Shown here piece after piece: positions 13,502-20,928 of a stretch of 25,734 nt of DNA. Numbering within the stretch: the first letter of the stretch is position 1; each line of letters starts with the position of its first letter. This DNA is from CAZPYD01 sp964590835 (GTDB lineage Bacteria; Patescibacteriota; Minisyncoccia; JAHISW01; Tagabacteraceae): NCBI GenBank assembly GCA_964590835.1, contig CAZPYD010000010.1, forward strand, positions 1 through 25,734, given 5' to 3'. Both the position numbers and the translations under genes were made by a program. The notes under the pieces were generated by a model. That model ran no database searches and was not told the origin of the DNA. It was given only the letters and a program-made list of their open reading frames with translations.

Positions 13502-14047
13502 TTATTCTATTAAACCAGAGGTATTAACTGTTATTGTTTTTGTTGGTAAAGAAAATCCTTCCGCCTCCAAAACAATTGAAGCATCTATTCCAAGAGAATT
13601 ACTTTGATTTATATAAGTCAGTGGCTCAGGAGGCTTAAAAAGAATATCGAGAGGAGAAGGTGAGGTAAAATTTATTTTAATTTTGTTTGTTAAATTTACT
13701 TCTTCAATTATGTCATCGCCAACGTCATATTTTTTATTTGAAATACTACAGTCACTATTTTTATCAACATAAATAATATATGAATAGGGATCACTACTTT
13801 TATTTATATTAATTCCGTAACCACAAAAATCAGAAGCAATCCCCACACCTGAAATAGCCATATTTTGAACCTTTCTTAAATCCGCTAATAATTTTTGATT
13901 TGATTGACTAAGACTATGTTGAACAAACCCGCGCCTATAATTAACTAAGGTTATAGAAGAAATTATAGAAACCACAGAAACAACTACCAATAATTCTACC
14001 AAAGTAAACCCGAAATCTTTTTTAATAATTGATTTAAGCCTTTTCAT
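13502..14047 (-). CDS. Type IV prepilin-like protein (GspH/FimT type)
   Basis: 181 residues from ATG 14047: leader MKRLKSIIKKDFG, then FTLVELLVVVSVVSIISSITL with Glu at +5, then QSNQKLLADLRKVQNMA, the helix extension typical of GspH/FimT pseudopilins. The globular domain is beta-rich and has a Cys pair (SDFCGYG and DCSISN) that could form a disulfide outside the cell. A GTG at 14056 would add three residues but is less likely. A TATAAT box at 14062-14067 lies 14 bases before the ATG and no Shine-Dalgarno is visible, so the leader is very short. First gene of the four-gene pilin operon, divergent from the membrane protein gene at 14109. Confidence 0.88.
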   Translation of the reverse strand: MKRLKSIIKKDFGFTLVELLVVVSVVSIISSITLVNYRRGFVQHSLSQSNQKLLADLRKVQNMAISGVGIASDFCGYGININKSSDPYSYIIYVDKNSDCSISNKKYDVGDDIIEEVNLTNKIKINFTSPSPLDILFKPPEPLTYINQSNSLGIDASIVLEAEGFSLPTKTITVNTSGLIE

Positions 14048-14108
14048 AATATACACTTATAATTATACAATAAAATATTAAAAAGTTAAAAATATTAAAT
14101 TTAATTTA

Positions 14109-14573
14109 ATGTCAGATAAACACATAGAATGGAAAGAATTTGAGCATACATACAAACCCAAAAACACAGACTGGTTTTGGTATGTTGCTAGTGGGGCACT
14201 ATTTATCATTGTTATCGCCATTTTACTGCGTAATTTTCTTTTTGCTATTCTAGTATTTATTGCAGCTATTGTCTTTACTTTATTGAGCATAAAAAAACCC
14301 AAAAAAATAAAATTTTCAATAGATACCATCGGAATTAAAATAGATAATAATTTTTATCCTTACAAAGAGATATCATCCTTTTGGATAAACTACGACCCAC
14401 CATTAAAAAAAGAACTTATAATAAAACTTAAGAAAAAAATGTCCCAACATATTAAAATACCTATTGACGACACCAACCCAAACACAATAAGAGAATTTTT
14501 AATAAAAATTTTACCCGAAGAAGAACACCAGGAAACCTTAACAGAAACAATTGTCGAAAGGCTAGGGTTTTAA
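14109..14573 (+). CDS. Conserved membrane protein, unknown function
   Basis: 154 residues. An N-terminal segment with EWKEFEHTYKPKNTDWFWYV leads into two closely spaced hydrophobic helices (about 24-40 and 43-62). A cytoplasmic beta-rich part follows, with KKPKKIKFSIDTIGIKID, YPYKEISSFWI and IKIPIDDTNPNTIREFL, ending EEEHQETLTETIVERLGF. The layout of two membrane helices followed by a PH-like beta domain suggests a membrane-bound scaffold, but I know no function. I have the impression that similar proteins are widespread in the Candidate Phyla Radiation. The ATG lacks a Shine-Dalgarno. The stop is 8 nt before tRNA-Arg. Confidence 0.8.
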   Translation: MSDKHIEWKEFEHTYKPKNTDWFWYVASGALFIIVIAILLRNFLFAILVFIAAIVFTLLSIKKPKKIKFSIDTIGIKIDNNFYPYKEISSFWINYDPPLKKELIIKLKKKMSQHIKIPIDDTNPNTIREFLIKILPEEEHQETLTETIVERLGF

Positions 14574-14581
14574 TAAAGTCT

Positions 14582-14653
14582 GCCCCTGTAGCTCAATGGA
14601 TAGAGTACAGGTTTGCGGAACCTGAGATCGAGGTTCGATCCCTCGCAGGGGCA
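14582..14653 (+). tRNA. tRNA-Arg (anticodon GCG)
   Basis: Acceptor stem GCCCCTG/CAGGGGC, discriminator A at 14653, D arm AGCTCAATGGATAGAGT with the A20 typical of arginine tRNAs, anticodon stem CAGGT/ACCTG around loop TTGCGGA (anticodon GCG), T arm GAGGTTCGATCCCTC. 72 nt, CCA not encoded. Bacteria usually read CGN with an ACG anticodon edited to ICG; GCG is unusual. Confidence 0.93.
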
Positions 14654-14674
14654 CAAAGGCTAATGCAGGCAAGC

Positions 14675-14692
14675 CGGGGGTCGCAAACCCCG
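14675..14692 (+). other. Small GC-rich hairpin between tRNA-Arg and the oxidoreductase genes
   Basis: CGGGG (14675-14679) and CCCCG (14688-14692) pair around an 8-nt loop. No T-run follows, so termination is doubtful; it may be a processing signal or leader structure. The rest of 14654-14738 holds nothing else I recognise. Confidence 0.4.
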
Positions 14693-14738
14693 AATAAAAA
14701 TGAGAGGATTTGTGACCGATTCCCTCCAAAGACATACT

Positions 14739-15737
14739 ATGAAAAAATTAATATCAGGAAATCAAGCTATTTTCTTAGGCGCCCTGAAAGCAGGTGTTGG
14801 TTTTTATGCTGGTTATCCTATTACTCCTGCATCTGAAATAACACACAGTTTTGCAAACTCAAACGTTACTTTTGTTCACACAGAAGATGAAATTTCAGCT
14901 ATCAATATGATCATCGGGGCATCTATGGCCGGCAAAAAAAGCATGACCGCCACCTCAGGTCCAGGATATAGTCTAATGCAAGAATCTATAGGTTATGCAC
15001 ACATGACACAAACTCCGATTGTAATAATCAACTCTCAGCGCATCGGCCCTAGCACAGGAATGCCAACAATGTCTTCTCAAGGTGACATCATGCAATCTCG
15101 GTATGGAACACATGGAGATATTTATCCTATAGTATTCGCCCCCAACTCAATTGAAGAATGTTACAAAATAACAACTGAAGCATTTAATGCCGCCGAAGAA
15201 TCACTTAGTCCAACAACCATCTTAACGGATGCCTTTATTAGCCAGATGAGTGAGTCACTAGACGAAGATGTTATTGATATCGAAATCAAAAACAGAAAAA
15301 AGAAAAAATTAGGAGAAGGTGTGGGATATCTTACCGGCCTATTGTCCCAAAACAACAAACTAGAAACACAAGACACAAAATATTACAAAAAATGGTTTAA
15401 TCAATACAAAAACAAGATAGCCAGTACCGCAGAAAACTATAATTTTTTTGAATATATCGAAAACAAAAATTCAGATACTTTACTCATTGCTTTTGGTTCA
15501 ACCTCAAGGATTATCCCGCCTTTAAAAAAGGAGTTTTCTATCTTTAGGCCAATCAGATTATTTCCTATCTCAAGAGAATTAAAAGATGTTTCAAAAAATT
15601 ATAAAAAAATTGTTGTAATCGAAATGAACGACGGACAGTACGCCACAGCAGTAGAATCATCTTTAAAAAGAGAAGTAAAAAAAATCAATCTTTTAGGTAA
15701 CGAATTAAAATTGTCCGAAATAAAAAAGAAAATATAA
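14739..15737 (+). CDS. korA: 2-oxoacid:ferredoxin oxidoreductase, alpha subunit
   Basis: 332 residues, starting MKKLISGNQAIFLGALKAGVG. The pyrimidine-binding domain is evident from YAGYPITPASEI (about 22-33), EDEISAINMIIGASMAGKKSMTATSGPG and INSQRIGPSTGMPT, matching the KorA/PorA family (2-oxoglutarate or pyruvate). The C-terminal domain ends with VVIEMNDGQYATAVESSL. With the beta subunit it would oxidatively decarboxylate a 2-oxoacid to acyl-CoA and reduce ferredoxin. I reject the upstream ATG at 14700: it would add 13 residues from repeat-like DNA, and homologues start close to SGNQA. The beta gene follows after 11 nt. Confidence 0.92.
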   Translation: MKKLISGNQAIFLGALKAGVGFYAGYPITPASEITHSFANSNVTFVHTEDEISAINMIIGASMAGKKSMTATSGPGYSLMQESIGYAHMTQTPIVIINSQRIGPSTGMPTMSSQGDIMQSRYGTHGDIYPIVFAPNSIEECYKITTEAFNAAEESLSPTTILTDAFISQMSESLDEDVIDIEIKNRKKKKLGEGVGYLTGLLSQNNKLETQDTKYYKKWFNQYKNKIASTAENYNFFEYIENKNSDTLLIAFGSTSRIIPPLKKEFSIFRPIRLFPISRELKDVSKNYKKIVVIEMNDGQYATAVESSLKREVKKINLLGNELKLSEIKKKI

Positions 15738-15748
15738 TAAATATAATC

Positions 15749-16471
15749 ATGCAATACGAAAAATACCTTGCAACTGAAAAATTTCCCACAATCTGGTGTC
15801 CAGGCTGTTCTTTGTCTATTATTTTAAAAGAAATTGCACAATCTTTTAATGAGCTTGACTTAAAAAAAGAAGAACTTGCTACTATTTCCGGTATTGGTTG
15901 TACTGGTAGAATTTCCAATTATTTCTCAAACGATAGTGTACATACACCACACGGACGACCAATTCCTGTAGCTGAAGGAATAAAAAAAGCAAACCCTAAA
16001 ATAAACACCGTGGTCATAAGCGGCGATGGCGATCTTTTAGGTATAGGGGGTAACCATCTCTTGCATGCAGCAAGAAGAAACGAAAACATCACTGTAATTT
16101 GTGTATCGAATCAAGTCTACGGTCTTACAGGAGGCCAACAAGCACCAACAACACCAAAAGGAGTAATTACATTAACTTCACCAAAAGGATTAACCGAAGA
16201 ACCCATAAATGTTCAAGGGCTTTTAACTTTAAATAAAAAACATTTTTACGCTCGTGCAGATACTATTCATAGAGAAGATATGAAAAACAGTATCAAAGAA
16301 GCTCTGCAATGGGATGGTTTCTCTTTTGTTGAAATTGTTACAATTTGTATAACCAACCTTGCAAAAAGGCAAGATGAAAAAAGATTAACAAAAATGAAAA
16401 GAGTTTTTCAGCTTCAATCAGAAAAAGGAATATTAAAAGATAATGAACTTGGAATCGATAAGCATGAATAA
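15749..16471 (+). CDS. korB: 2-oxoacid:ferredoxin oxidoreductase, beta subunit (thiamine diphosphate, 4Fe-4S)
   Basis: 240 residues. It carries WCPGCSLSII (Cys17, Cys20), GIGCTGRISNYF and TICITN, which together supply the four Cys expected for the [4Fe-4S] cluster, and the thiamine diphosphate motif ISGDGDLLGIGGNHLLHAARRNENITVICVSNQVYGLTGGQ. HTPHGRPIPVAEGIK is also typical of KorB. Substrate specificity is not certain; the residues fit 2-oxoglutarate-type enzymes at least as well as pyruvate-type ones. The gene overlaps the gamma subunit by eight bases (ATGAATAA). No separate ferredoxin-like delta subunit gene is present nearby. Confidence 0.94.
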   Translation: MQYEKYLATEKFPTIWCPGCSLSIILKEIAQSFNELDLKKEELATISGIGCTGRISNYFSNDSVHTPHGRPIPVAEGIKKANPKINTVVISGDGDLLGIGGNHLLHAARRNENITVICVSNQVYGLTGGQQAPTTPKGVITLTSPKGLTEEPINVQGLLTLNKKHFYARADTIHREDMKNSIKEALQWDGFSFVEIVTICITNLAKRQDEKRLTKMKRVFQLQSEKGILKDNELGIDKHE

Positions 16472-16880
16472 GATAATACTAATCGGCTCAGGCGGCCGTG
16501 GCATAAAGTTTTTAGGAAAAATTTTTGGAGAATACCTTATTACTCTTGGCTACGAAGTTGCACTAACTTATTCTTATGATGCCCCTGTTCGCGGTGGAAA
16601 TATTATTGCATTTATAACTTTTGATAAAGAAAAAATAGAAACACCCAAAATAGATAAAGCAGATATTGCTCTTTATTTTTCAAATAATGACAGGCAGTTC
16701 TCAGCCGACAAAACAATCCGCCTCACAAAAAAAGAACAAACAAACATGTTTGCTTTTGGTGTATTATTAAAAGAACTGGAATTAGATTTTAAAATAGAAA
16801 ATATCAAAAAAATACTCCCTGAAAAACAAAAAGATCAAAATCTTAAAGAAATAAAAAACGGATACGAAAACCAAAATTAA
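16464..16880 (+). CDS. 2-oxoacid:ferredoxin oxidoreductase, gamma subunit
   Basis: 138 residues from ATG 16464: MNKIILIGSGGRGIKFLGKIFGEYL, then EVALTYSYDAPVRGGNIIAFITF, a typical gamma-domain pattern (GxGGQG-like loop here GSGGRGI, and RGG). This subunit is thought to bind CoA. It is shorter than most family members (about 170-190), and the C-terminal half after ALYFSNNDRQF is reduced and Lys-rich. The start was chosen because ATGAATAA overlaps the beta stop, exactly like the transketolase pair; the frame upstream to 16443 would add seven residues. recG starts four bases after its stop. Confidence 0.88.
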   Translation: MNKIILIGSGGRGIKFLGKIFGEYLITLGYEVALTYSYDAPVRGGNIIAFITFDKEKIETPKIDKADIALYFSNNDRQFSADKTIRLTKKEQTNMFAFGVLLKELELDFKIENIKKILPEKQKDQNLKEIKNGYENQN

Positions 16881-16884
16881 AACT

Positions 16885-19107
16885 ATGCAATTATCCTCAT
16901 TACTAACAGACGAACTAAACCTTAAGGACTATCAAAAAAAAGCTCTCAAAAAAATCGGCCTAAAAACCGTAAAGGATCTGCTATGGCACTTCCCTTCCAG
17001 GTATCAAGAAATAGGACAACTTACTACTGTGGCTGATATTATAAAAGGAGAAAATATTACGCTATCCGGTAAAATATCAAATTTAAAATTTGAAAAAACT
17101 TGGCACAAAAAAATAAACATAGCGCGCGCCATATTAAACGACGGGACAGGACAGATATCTCTTGTTTGGTTTCATCAACCCTTTATAGCAAATATATTAA
17201 AAGAAGGCTCTACGGTAACAATCTCAGGAAAAGCTCAATCAAATAAAAACGGTTATTACCTTGCCAACCCCACCTATTCTCTTACACCTACGTCGAAGCG
17301 AAGCTTCGACGTAAACAATATTGCAATCAGCAACCATTCATCTGTATATCCCGAAACAAAAGGACTTTCATCAAGGTGGTTCCAATTCAATATTCAAAAA
17401 ATTCTTAAAAAAATAATTATCAAAAACCCTGAAGAATTGGAAGATTTTATCCCCAAAAATATTTTAAAACAATACAAACTCCCCTCTCTCAAAAACGCTC
17501 TACTTTATATTCATACCCCAAAAGAAACCAAAAACGCCGAGGCAGCAAGAAAAAGATTTTCTTTTGAAGAAATATTTTTACTTCAGCTTTCTCGCTTGCA
17601 AAAAAAGATTAAACATCAAAAGAAACAAACCTTTGACATAAAAATAAATAAAAAAAAAATAAACCATTTTATTAAAAACTTTTCATTTAAGTTAACAACT
17701 GCTCAAAACAAAGCTGTTAAATCTATCTTGGAAGATCTAAGCAAAAACCATCCTATGTCTCGTTTCCTTGAAGGAGATGTAGGCTCGGGCAAAACGGCAA
17801 TAGCTGCAGTAATTAGCTATGCAGTACTTAAAAACGGCTACCAAACAGCATACATGGCACCAACAGAAGTTTTAGCAAGGCAGCTTTTTGAATCTTTTAT
17901 AAAATATTTTACAAATACTGGCGCCAAAATAGGATTGCTTACCTCTTCTGAAAGCAGAAAATTTCCCTCCAAGGTAAACCCAGAAACATCAACCAAGGTA
18001 TCCAAAAACCAACTCTTAAAATGGCTAGGGCAAGGAGAAATAGATATTATCATTGGAACCCACTCGCTAATACAAGAAAAAGTAAAATTTTCAACAACAG
18101 AAAAAGTCTATAAAGAAAAAAAACTGGCGCTTGTAATAATAGACGAGCAACACCGGTTTGGCACAAATCAACGCGCAGCTTTAACAAACAAAAAAAATGA
18201 GACTAGTGAAGGAAAATTCTCGCATCTATTATCCATGAGTGCCACACCAATACCGCGTACATTAGCACTTACAATTTATGGTGATTTGGATTTAACAATA
18301 ATAGATCAAATGCCACCAGGAAGAAAAAAGATTATTACAGATATAGTTGCACCAAAAGAAAGACAAACGGCTTACGAAAAAATCAATGAAGAAATAAAAA
18401 ACGGCAAGCAGGCTTATGTAATCTGCCCTCGCATAGAGGCCGCACCCGCCGAAAGTAAAAACAATCAAGCGGGCAAGAAAGAAGACTCAAAAAAAGCCGG
18501 TATGTTTCCAGCACTTGCCGGAATGAAAGCCGTAAAAGAGGAGTACAAAAAATTATCAAAAGAAGTTTTCCCGGAATTTAAACTAGACATGCTTTATGGA
18601 AAAATGACCTCAAAAGAAAAAGAAAAAACAATGAAAAATTTTGAAAGTGGAGAAACGGATATTTTAATTGCCACTTCCGTTATTGAGGTAGGAGTTAATG
18701 TCCCAAATGCCACCACTATTATCATAGAGGGAGCCGAGAGATTTGGCCTAGCTCAATTACATCAATTAAGGGGCAGAGTTTTAAGAAGCAGCCATCAGCC
18801 TTATTGTTTTATTTTTACAGAATCCAAAACCAAAAAAACTTTGGACAGATTAAAAGCCCTTACTACATCCAAAAACGGCTTTGAACTAGCTGAATACGAT
18901 TTGCAATTTAGAGGACCCGGAGAACTATCCGGTAAAAAACAATGGGGAATTTCTGATGTAGGAATGGAAGCACTAAAAAATATTAAAATGGTAGAAGCCG
19001 CTCGAACAGAAGCAGAGAAAATTTTAGAAGAAGATTCAAGGTTTGAAAACTACCCATTACTAAAAAAAAGGATACAGCAAGATGGCTTGAATATACATAT
19101 GGAGTAA
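16885..19107 (+). CDS. recG: ATP-dependent DNA helicase RecG
   Basis: Cytoplasmic double-strand DNA translocase that reverses stalled forks and processes Holliday junctions. 740 residues, slightly longer than the family norm of about 690. Order of motifs: N-terminal helices with LLWHFPSRYQ, OB-fold wedge domain, TAQNKAVKSIL (Q-motif region), Walker A GDVGSGKT (about 297-304), APTEVLARQL, DEQHRFG (about 419), MSATPIPRTLALTIYGDLD, ATSVIEVGVNVPNAT, QLHQLRGRVLRSS, and the end FELAEYDLQFRGPGELSGKKQWG. Extra length comes from an insert of about 26 residues in the second helicase domain (AAPAESKNNQAGKKEDSKKAG...), and a palindrome in the wedge region encodes PTSKRSFDVN. It is last in the operon with the oxidoreductase genes, with no obvious functional link. 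Confidence 0.97.
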   Translation: MQLSSLLTDELNLKDYQKKALKKIGLKTVKDLLWHFPSRYQEIGQLTTVADIIKGENITLSGKISNLKFEKTWHKKINIARAILNDGTGQISLVWFHQPFIANILKEGSTVTISGKAQSNKNGYYLANPTYSLTPTSKRSFDVNNIAISNHSSVYPETKGLSSRWFQFNIQKILKKIIIKNPEELEDFIPKNILKQYKLPSLKNALLYIHTPKETKNAEAARKRFSFEEIFLLQLSRLQKKIKHQKKQTFDIKINKKKINHFIKNFSFKLTTAQNKAVKSILEDLSKNHPMSRFLEGDVGSGKTAIAAVISYAVLKNGYQTAYMAPTEVLARQLFESFIKYFTNTGAKIGLLTSSESRKFPSKVNPETSTKVSKNQLLKWLGQGEIDIIIGTHSLIQEKVKFSTTEKVYKEKKLALVIIDEQHRFGTNQRAALTNKKNETSEGKFSHLLSMSATPIPRTLALTIYGDLDLTIIDQMPPGRKKIITDIVAPKERQTAYEKINEEIKNGKQAYVICPRIEAAPAESKNNQAGKKEDSKKAGMFPALAGMKAVKEEYKKLSKEVFPEFKLDMLYGKMTSKEKEKTMKNFESGETDILIATSVIEVGVNVPNATTIIIEGAERFGLAQLHQLRGRVLRSSHQPYCFIFTESKTKKTLDRLKALTTSKNGFELAEYDLQFRGPGELSGKKQWGISDVGMEALKNIKMVEAARTEAEKILEEDSRFENYPLLKKRIQQDGLNIHME
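17289..17313. repeat. Perfect hairpin palindrome inside recG
   Basis: TACGTCGAAGC and GCTTCGACGTA are perfect 11-bp arms around GAA, so the apex is GCGAAGC, known as an exceptionally stable DNA mini-hairpin. The sequence encodes part of PTSKRSFDVN in the wedge domain, residues without an obvious counterpart in homologues. Confidence 0.8.
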
Positions 19108-19114
19108 AATAATA

Positions 19115-19159
19115 TCAAATTTCAAATGTCAAAATAAAAATTTGCCATTTGAAATTTGA
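19115..19159. terminator. Bidirectional terminator between recG and the glycosyltransferase gene
   Basis: Arms TCAAATTTCAAATG (19115-19128) and CATTTGAAATTTGA (19146-19159), 14 bp perfect, in the 58-bp gap between two converging genes, flanked by AT-rich tracts on both sides. Confidence 0.65.
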
Positions 19160-19165
19160 GCTTTA

Positions 19166-20698
19166 TTATTTTGATTTTGTTTGGTATTTAGGTGTTACCC
19201 AAAAACCCATATACCTACCGAGCATCAATCTAGTTTGCGAATCTAATCCGGGAATACTTCCAAAAACTAAAATAGTAAAAGGTATCAAAATCCACTGCAA
19301 TATCATGAATATTTTTTTATAAAACTTTTGCTCTTTTGGTCTAGATGGCAATAAAGATAAAGAAATAATCGCCGAACCAACAAGACCAAGCATAGCGAGA
19401 CTCATTAAAACCCTTGTAACCCTAGGTAAGTTATAAGAAAGAAGAGTTGTGTTAAATTCGGGCCCACCCAAAAATAATGGCAGCCAACCCAACATAAAAA
19501 TAAGCAATGGGTTTGTCGCTAAAGACCAAAAACCCTCAAGCTGAACAAAGGAAAAATGAAACTTTTTTGATAGTGGAATCACTTTATTTTTCCAAAAACC
19601 AAAAAGTAAATAGGGGACATTTTCTACTCCCCAGGTCCATCGTCTTTGTTGTTTATATACACTCACTGCTGTCCCAAAAAGAGTTGGAGCGAGAGCAGCA
19701 TCAAGAGATACAGGATAAGACAAAGGAATAACATCATAATCACCATTAAAATGCAAAAGAGCATTCCAAAAAATACGAGAATCTTCTGACACCATATTTT
19801 TTTGCCAATAACCTATTTCATAAAGAGTCTGAAAAGAAACAGAATGCGAAGAAAAAGTCGATAATCTTTCGGGCCTTTCTTGTTGAATCATTTGCCAAAA
19901 AGTACCGGAAGTAGCCACTACTCGCGATAGAGCCGGAGCATCCCAGATATTATTATTATATAAAGGAACTGGCTGAAAAGATGACCTATAAGGTTTCTCG
20001 GCAGTCAAAAAATGCCAAGTTAAACAATTAAAATACTGAGGATAAGGCCTGGTATCAATGTCAAATGCTGATACCAAAACATCCCTATAATTAATATTAT
20101 TTTTATCTAAAATTTTCACACGAGCCTTTTCTGCAGCGTAAGCTATATTTGATCCCTTTCCAGCCAACTCACCCGGAACATCTTTAGGGTGAGCAATAGA
20201 CAAAAAGTGACCGAACTCGCCACCATATTTTTCATAAATCATTTTCGCTCTTTCTTTTGCTTCCTCCCCCGCCCTTTCTTCTCCGCTCAAGACAATAATC
20301 ATTTTCTCTTTTGGCCAACTTGAATTTAAAAGCGACTCAATATTATCTTCAAGTACATCATATCCCTCTTTATAAAAAGGCAAAATAACCATCTGCCACA
20401 AACCTTGCCATTTCAGGTTCTCAAGCCTTTTTTCCCAATCCACCTCCAGGTGATGTTTTAATCTTTTCCAATTAACTCTCAAATGAAAAGAAAGGTAAGC
20501 TGTTTTGATTAGCCAATAAACATCAAAAACAATAATAAAAACAGCCGCCCAAACTGGCAAAAGCCAAGACAGCAAAATCACCAAAATAATAGTTCCCCAA
20601 CTCAAAAACGCAGGCAAAATCTCAAGCATACGATAAACCAGTCTATCTTTACCTTCAAGTTCAGAGGCCCTACCTATTTTTAAATAATTTACACTCAT
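19166..20698 (-). CDS. Membrane glycosyltransferase family 2 protein (cellulose-synthase-like)
   Basis: 510 residues. Two N-terminal transmembrane helices (about 29-48 and 51-70) precede a cytoplasmic GT-A domain with WQMVILPFYKEGYDVLEDNI, KGSNIAYAAEKA (181-192), the metal-binding DID (213-215), a catalytic-type ED (305-306) and QQRRWTWG (350-357), the Q-x-x-RW pattern of processive synthases. At least three more membrane helices follow (about 381-401, 425-450, 465-485). It probably polymerises or transfers sugars from a nucleotide donor to a surface glycan, but neither donor nor product can be read from sequence. Promoter and start: -35 TTGTAA, 17-bp spacer, TATAAT, then six bases, then ATG; no Shine-Dalgarno. 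A single-gene unit. Confidence 0.9.
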   Translation of the reverse strand: MSVNYLKIGRASELEGKDRLVYRMLEILPAFLSWGTIILVILLSWLLPVWAAVFIIVFDVYWLIKTAYLSFHLRVNWKRLKHHLEVDWEKRLENLKWQGLWQMVILPFYKEGYDVLEDNIESLLNSSWPKEKMIIVLSGEERAGEEAKERAKMIYEKYGGEFGHFLSIAHPKDVPGELAGKGSNIAYAAEKARVKILDKNNINYRDVLVSAFDIDTRPYPQYFNCLTWHFLTAEKPYRSSFQPVPLYNNNIWDAPALSRVVATSGTFWQMIQQERPERLSTFSSHSVSFQTLYEIGYWQKNMVSEDSRIFWNALLHFNGDYDVIPLSYPVSLDAALAPTLFGTAVSVYKQQRRWTWGVENVPYLLFGFWKNKVIPLSKKFHFSFVQLEGFWSLATNPLLIFMLGWLPLFLGGPEFNTTLLSYNLPRVTRVLMSLAMLGLVGSAIISLSLLPSRPKEQKFYKKIFMILQWILIPFTILVFGSIPGLDSQTRLMLGRYMGFWVTPKYQTKSK

Positions 20699-20704
20699 GC
20701 CGCC

Positions 20705-20733
20705 ATTATATGTTTTTTAGCCATATTTTACAA
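20705..20733 (-). promoter_or_regulatory. Promoter of the glycosyltransferase gene
   Basis: -35 TTGTAA (20728-20733), 17-bp spacer, -10 TATAAT (20705-20710), six bases GGCGGC, ATG at 20698. The predicted start point coincides with the start codon, implying a leaderless transcript. Confidence 0.7.
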
Positions 20734-20771
20734 TAAAACAACATTTAAATAACATAAAATCCCAACTCTAA

Positions 20772-20823
20772 ATACTTAAAGTGTATAAAATCTGCGGTCG
20801 CAGATTTTATACACTTTAAGTAT
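20772..20823. repeat. Perfect 52-bp palindrome, copy 2 (core CTGCGGTCGCAG)
   Basis: 25-bp perfect arms (20772-20796, 20799-20823) around a central GT, 39 bp upstream of the glycosyltransferase -35 box. No T-run follows. It shares core and shoulders with the palindrome at 5606-5641. Confidence 0.92.
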
Positions 20824-20892
20824 GCTATTTCTACTAAATTAAACACAGAATTAATTCAGTAGCAATCCTCAATAAACTACCAAAAATCAAAA

Positions 20893-20921
20893 ATAAACCC
20901 CTCCGATTTCCATCGGAGGGG
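20893..20921 (-). terminator. Terminator of the yeaH-spoVR-prkA operon
   Basis: CCCCTCCGAT (20898-20907), loop TTCC, ATCGGAGGGG (20912-20921): 10 bp, GC-rich, followed on the minus strand by TTTATTTTT. It is seven bases after the prkA stop. The gap 20699-20928 otherwise holds only the palindrome and the promoter described here. Confidence 0.92.
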
Positions 20922-20928
20922 TTTTGGT

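Noticed and set aside
14700..14738. Upstream start of the oxidoreductase alpha subunit (MRGFVTDSLQRHT)
   Set aside because: Family members begin close to SGNQA; the 13 extra residues derive from DNA following the tRNA and have no ribosome site.
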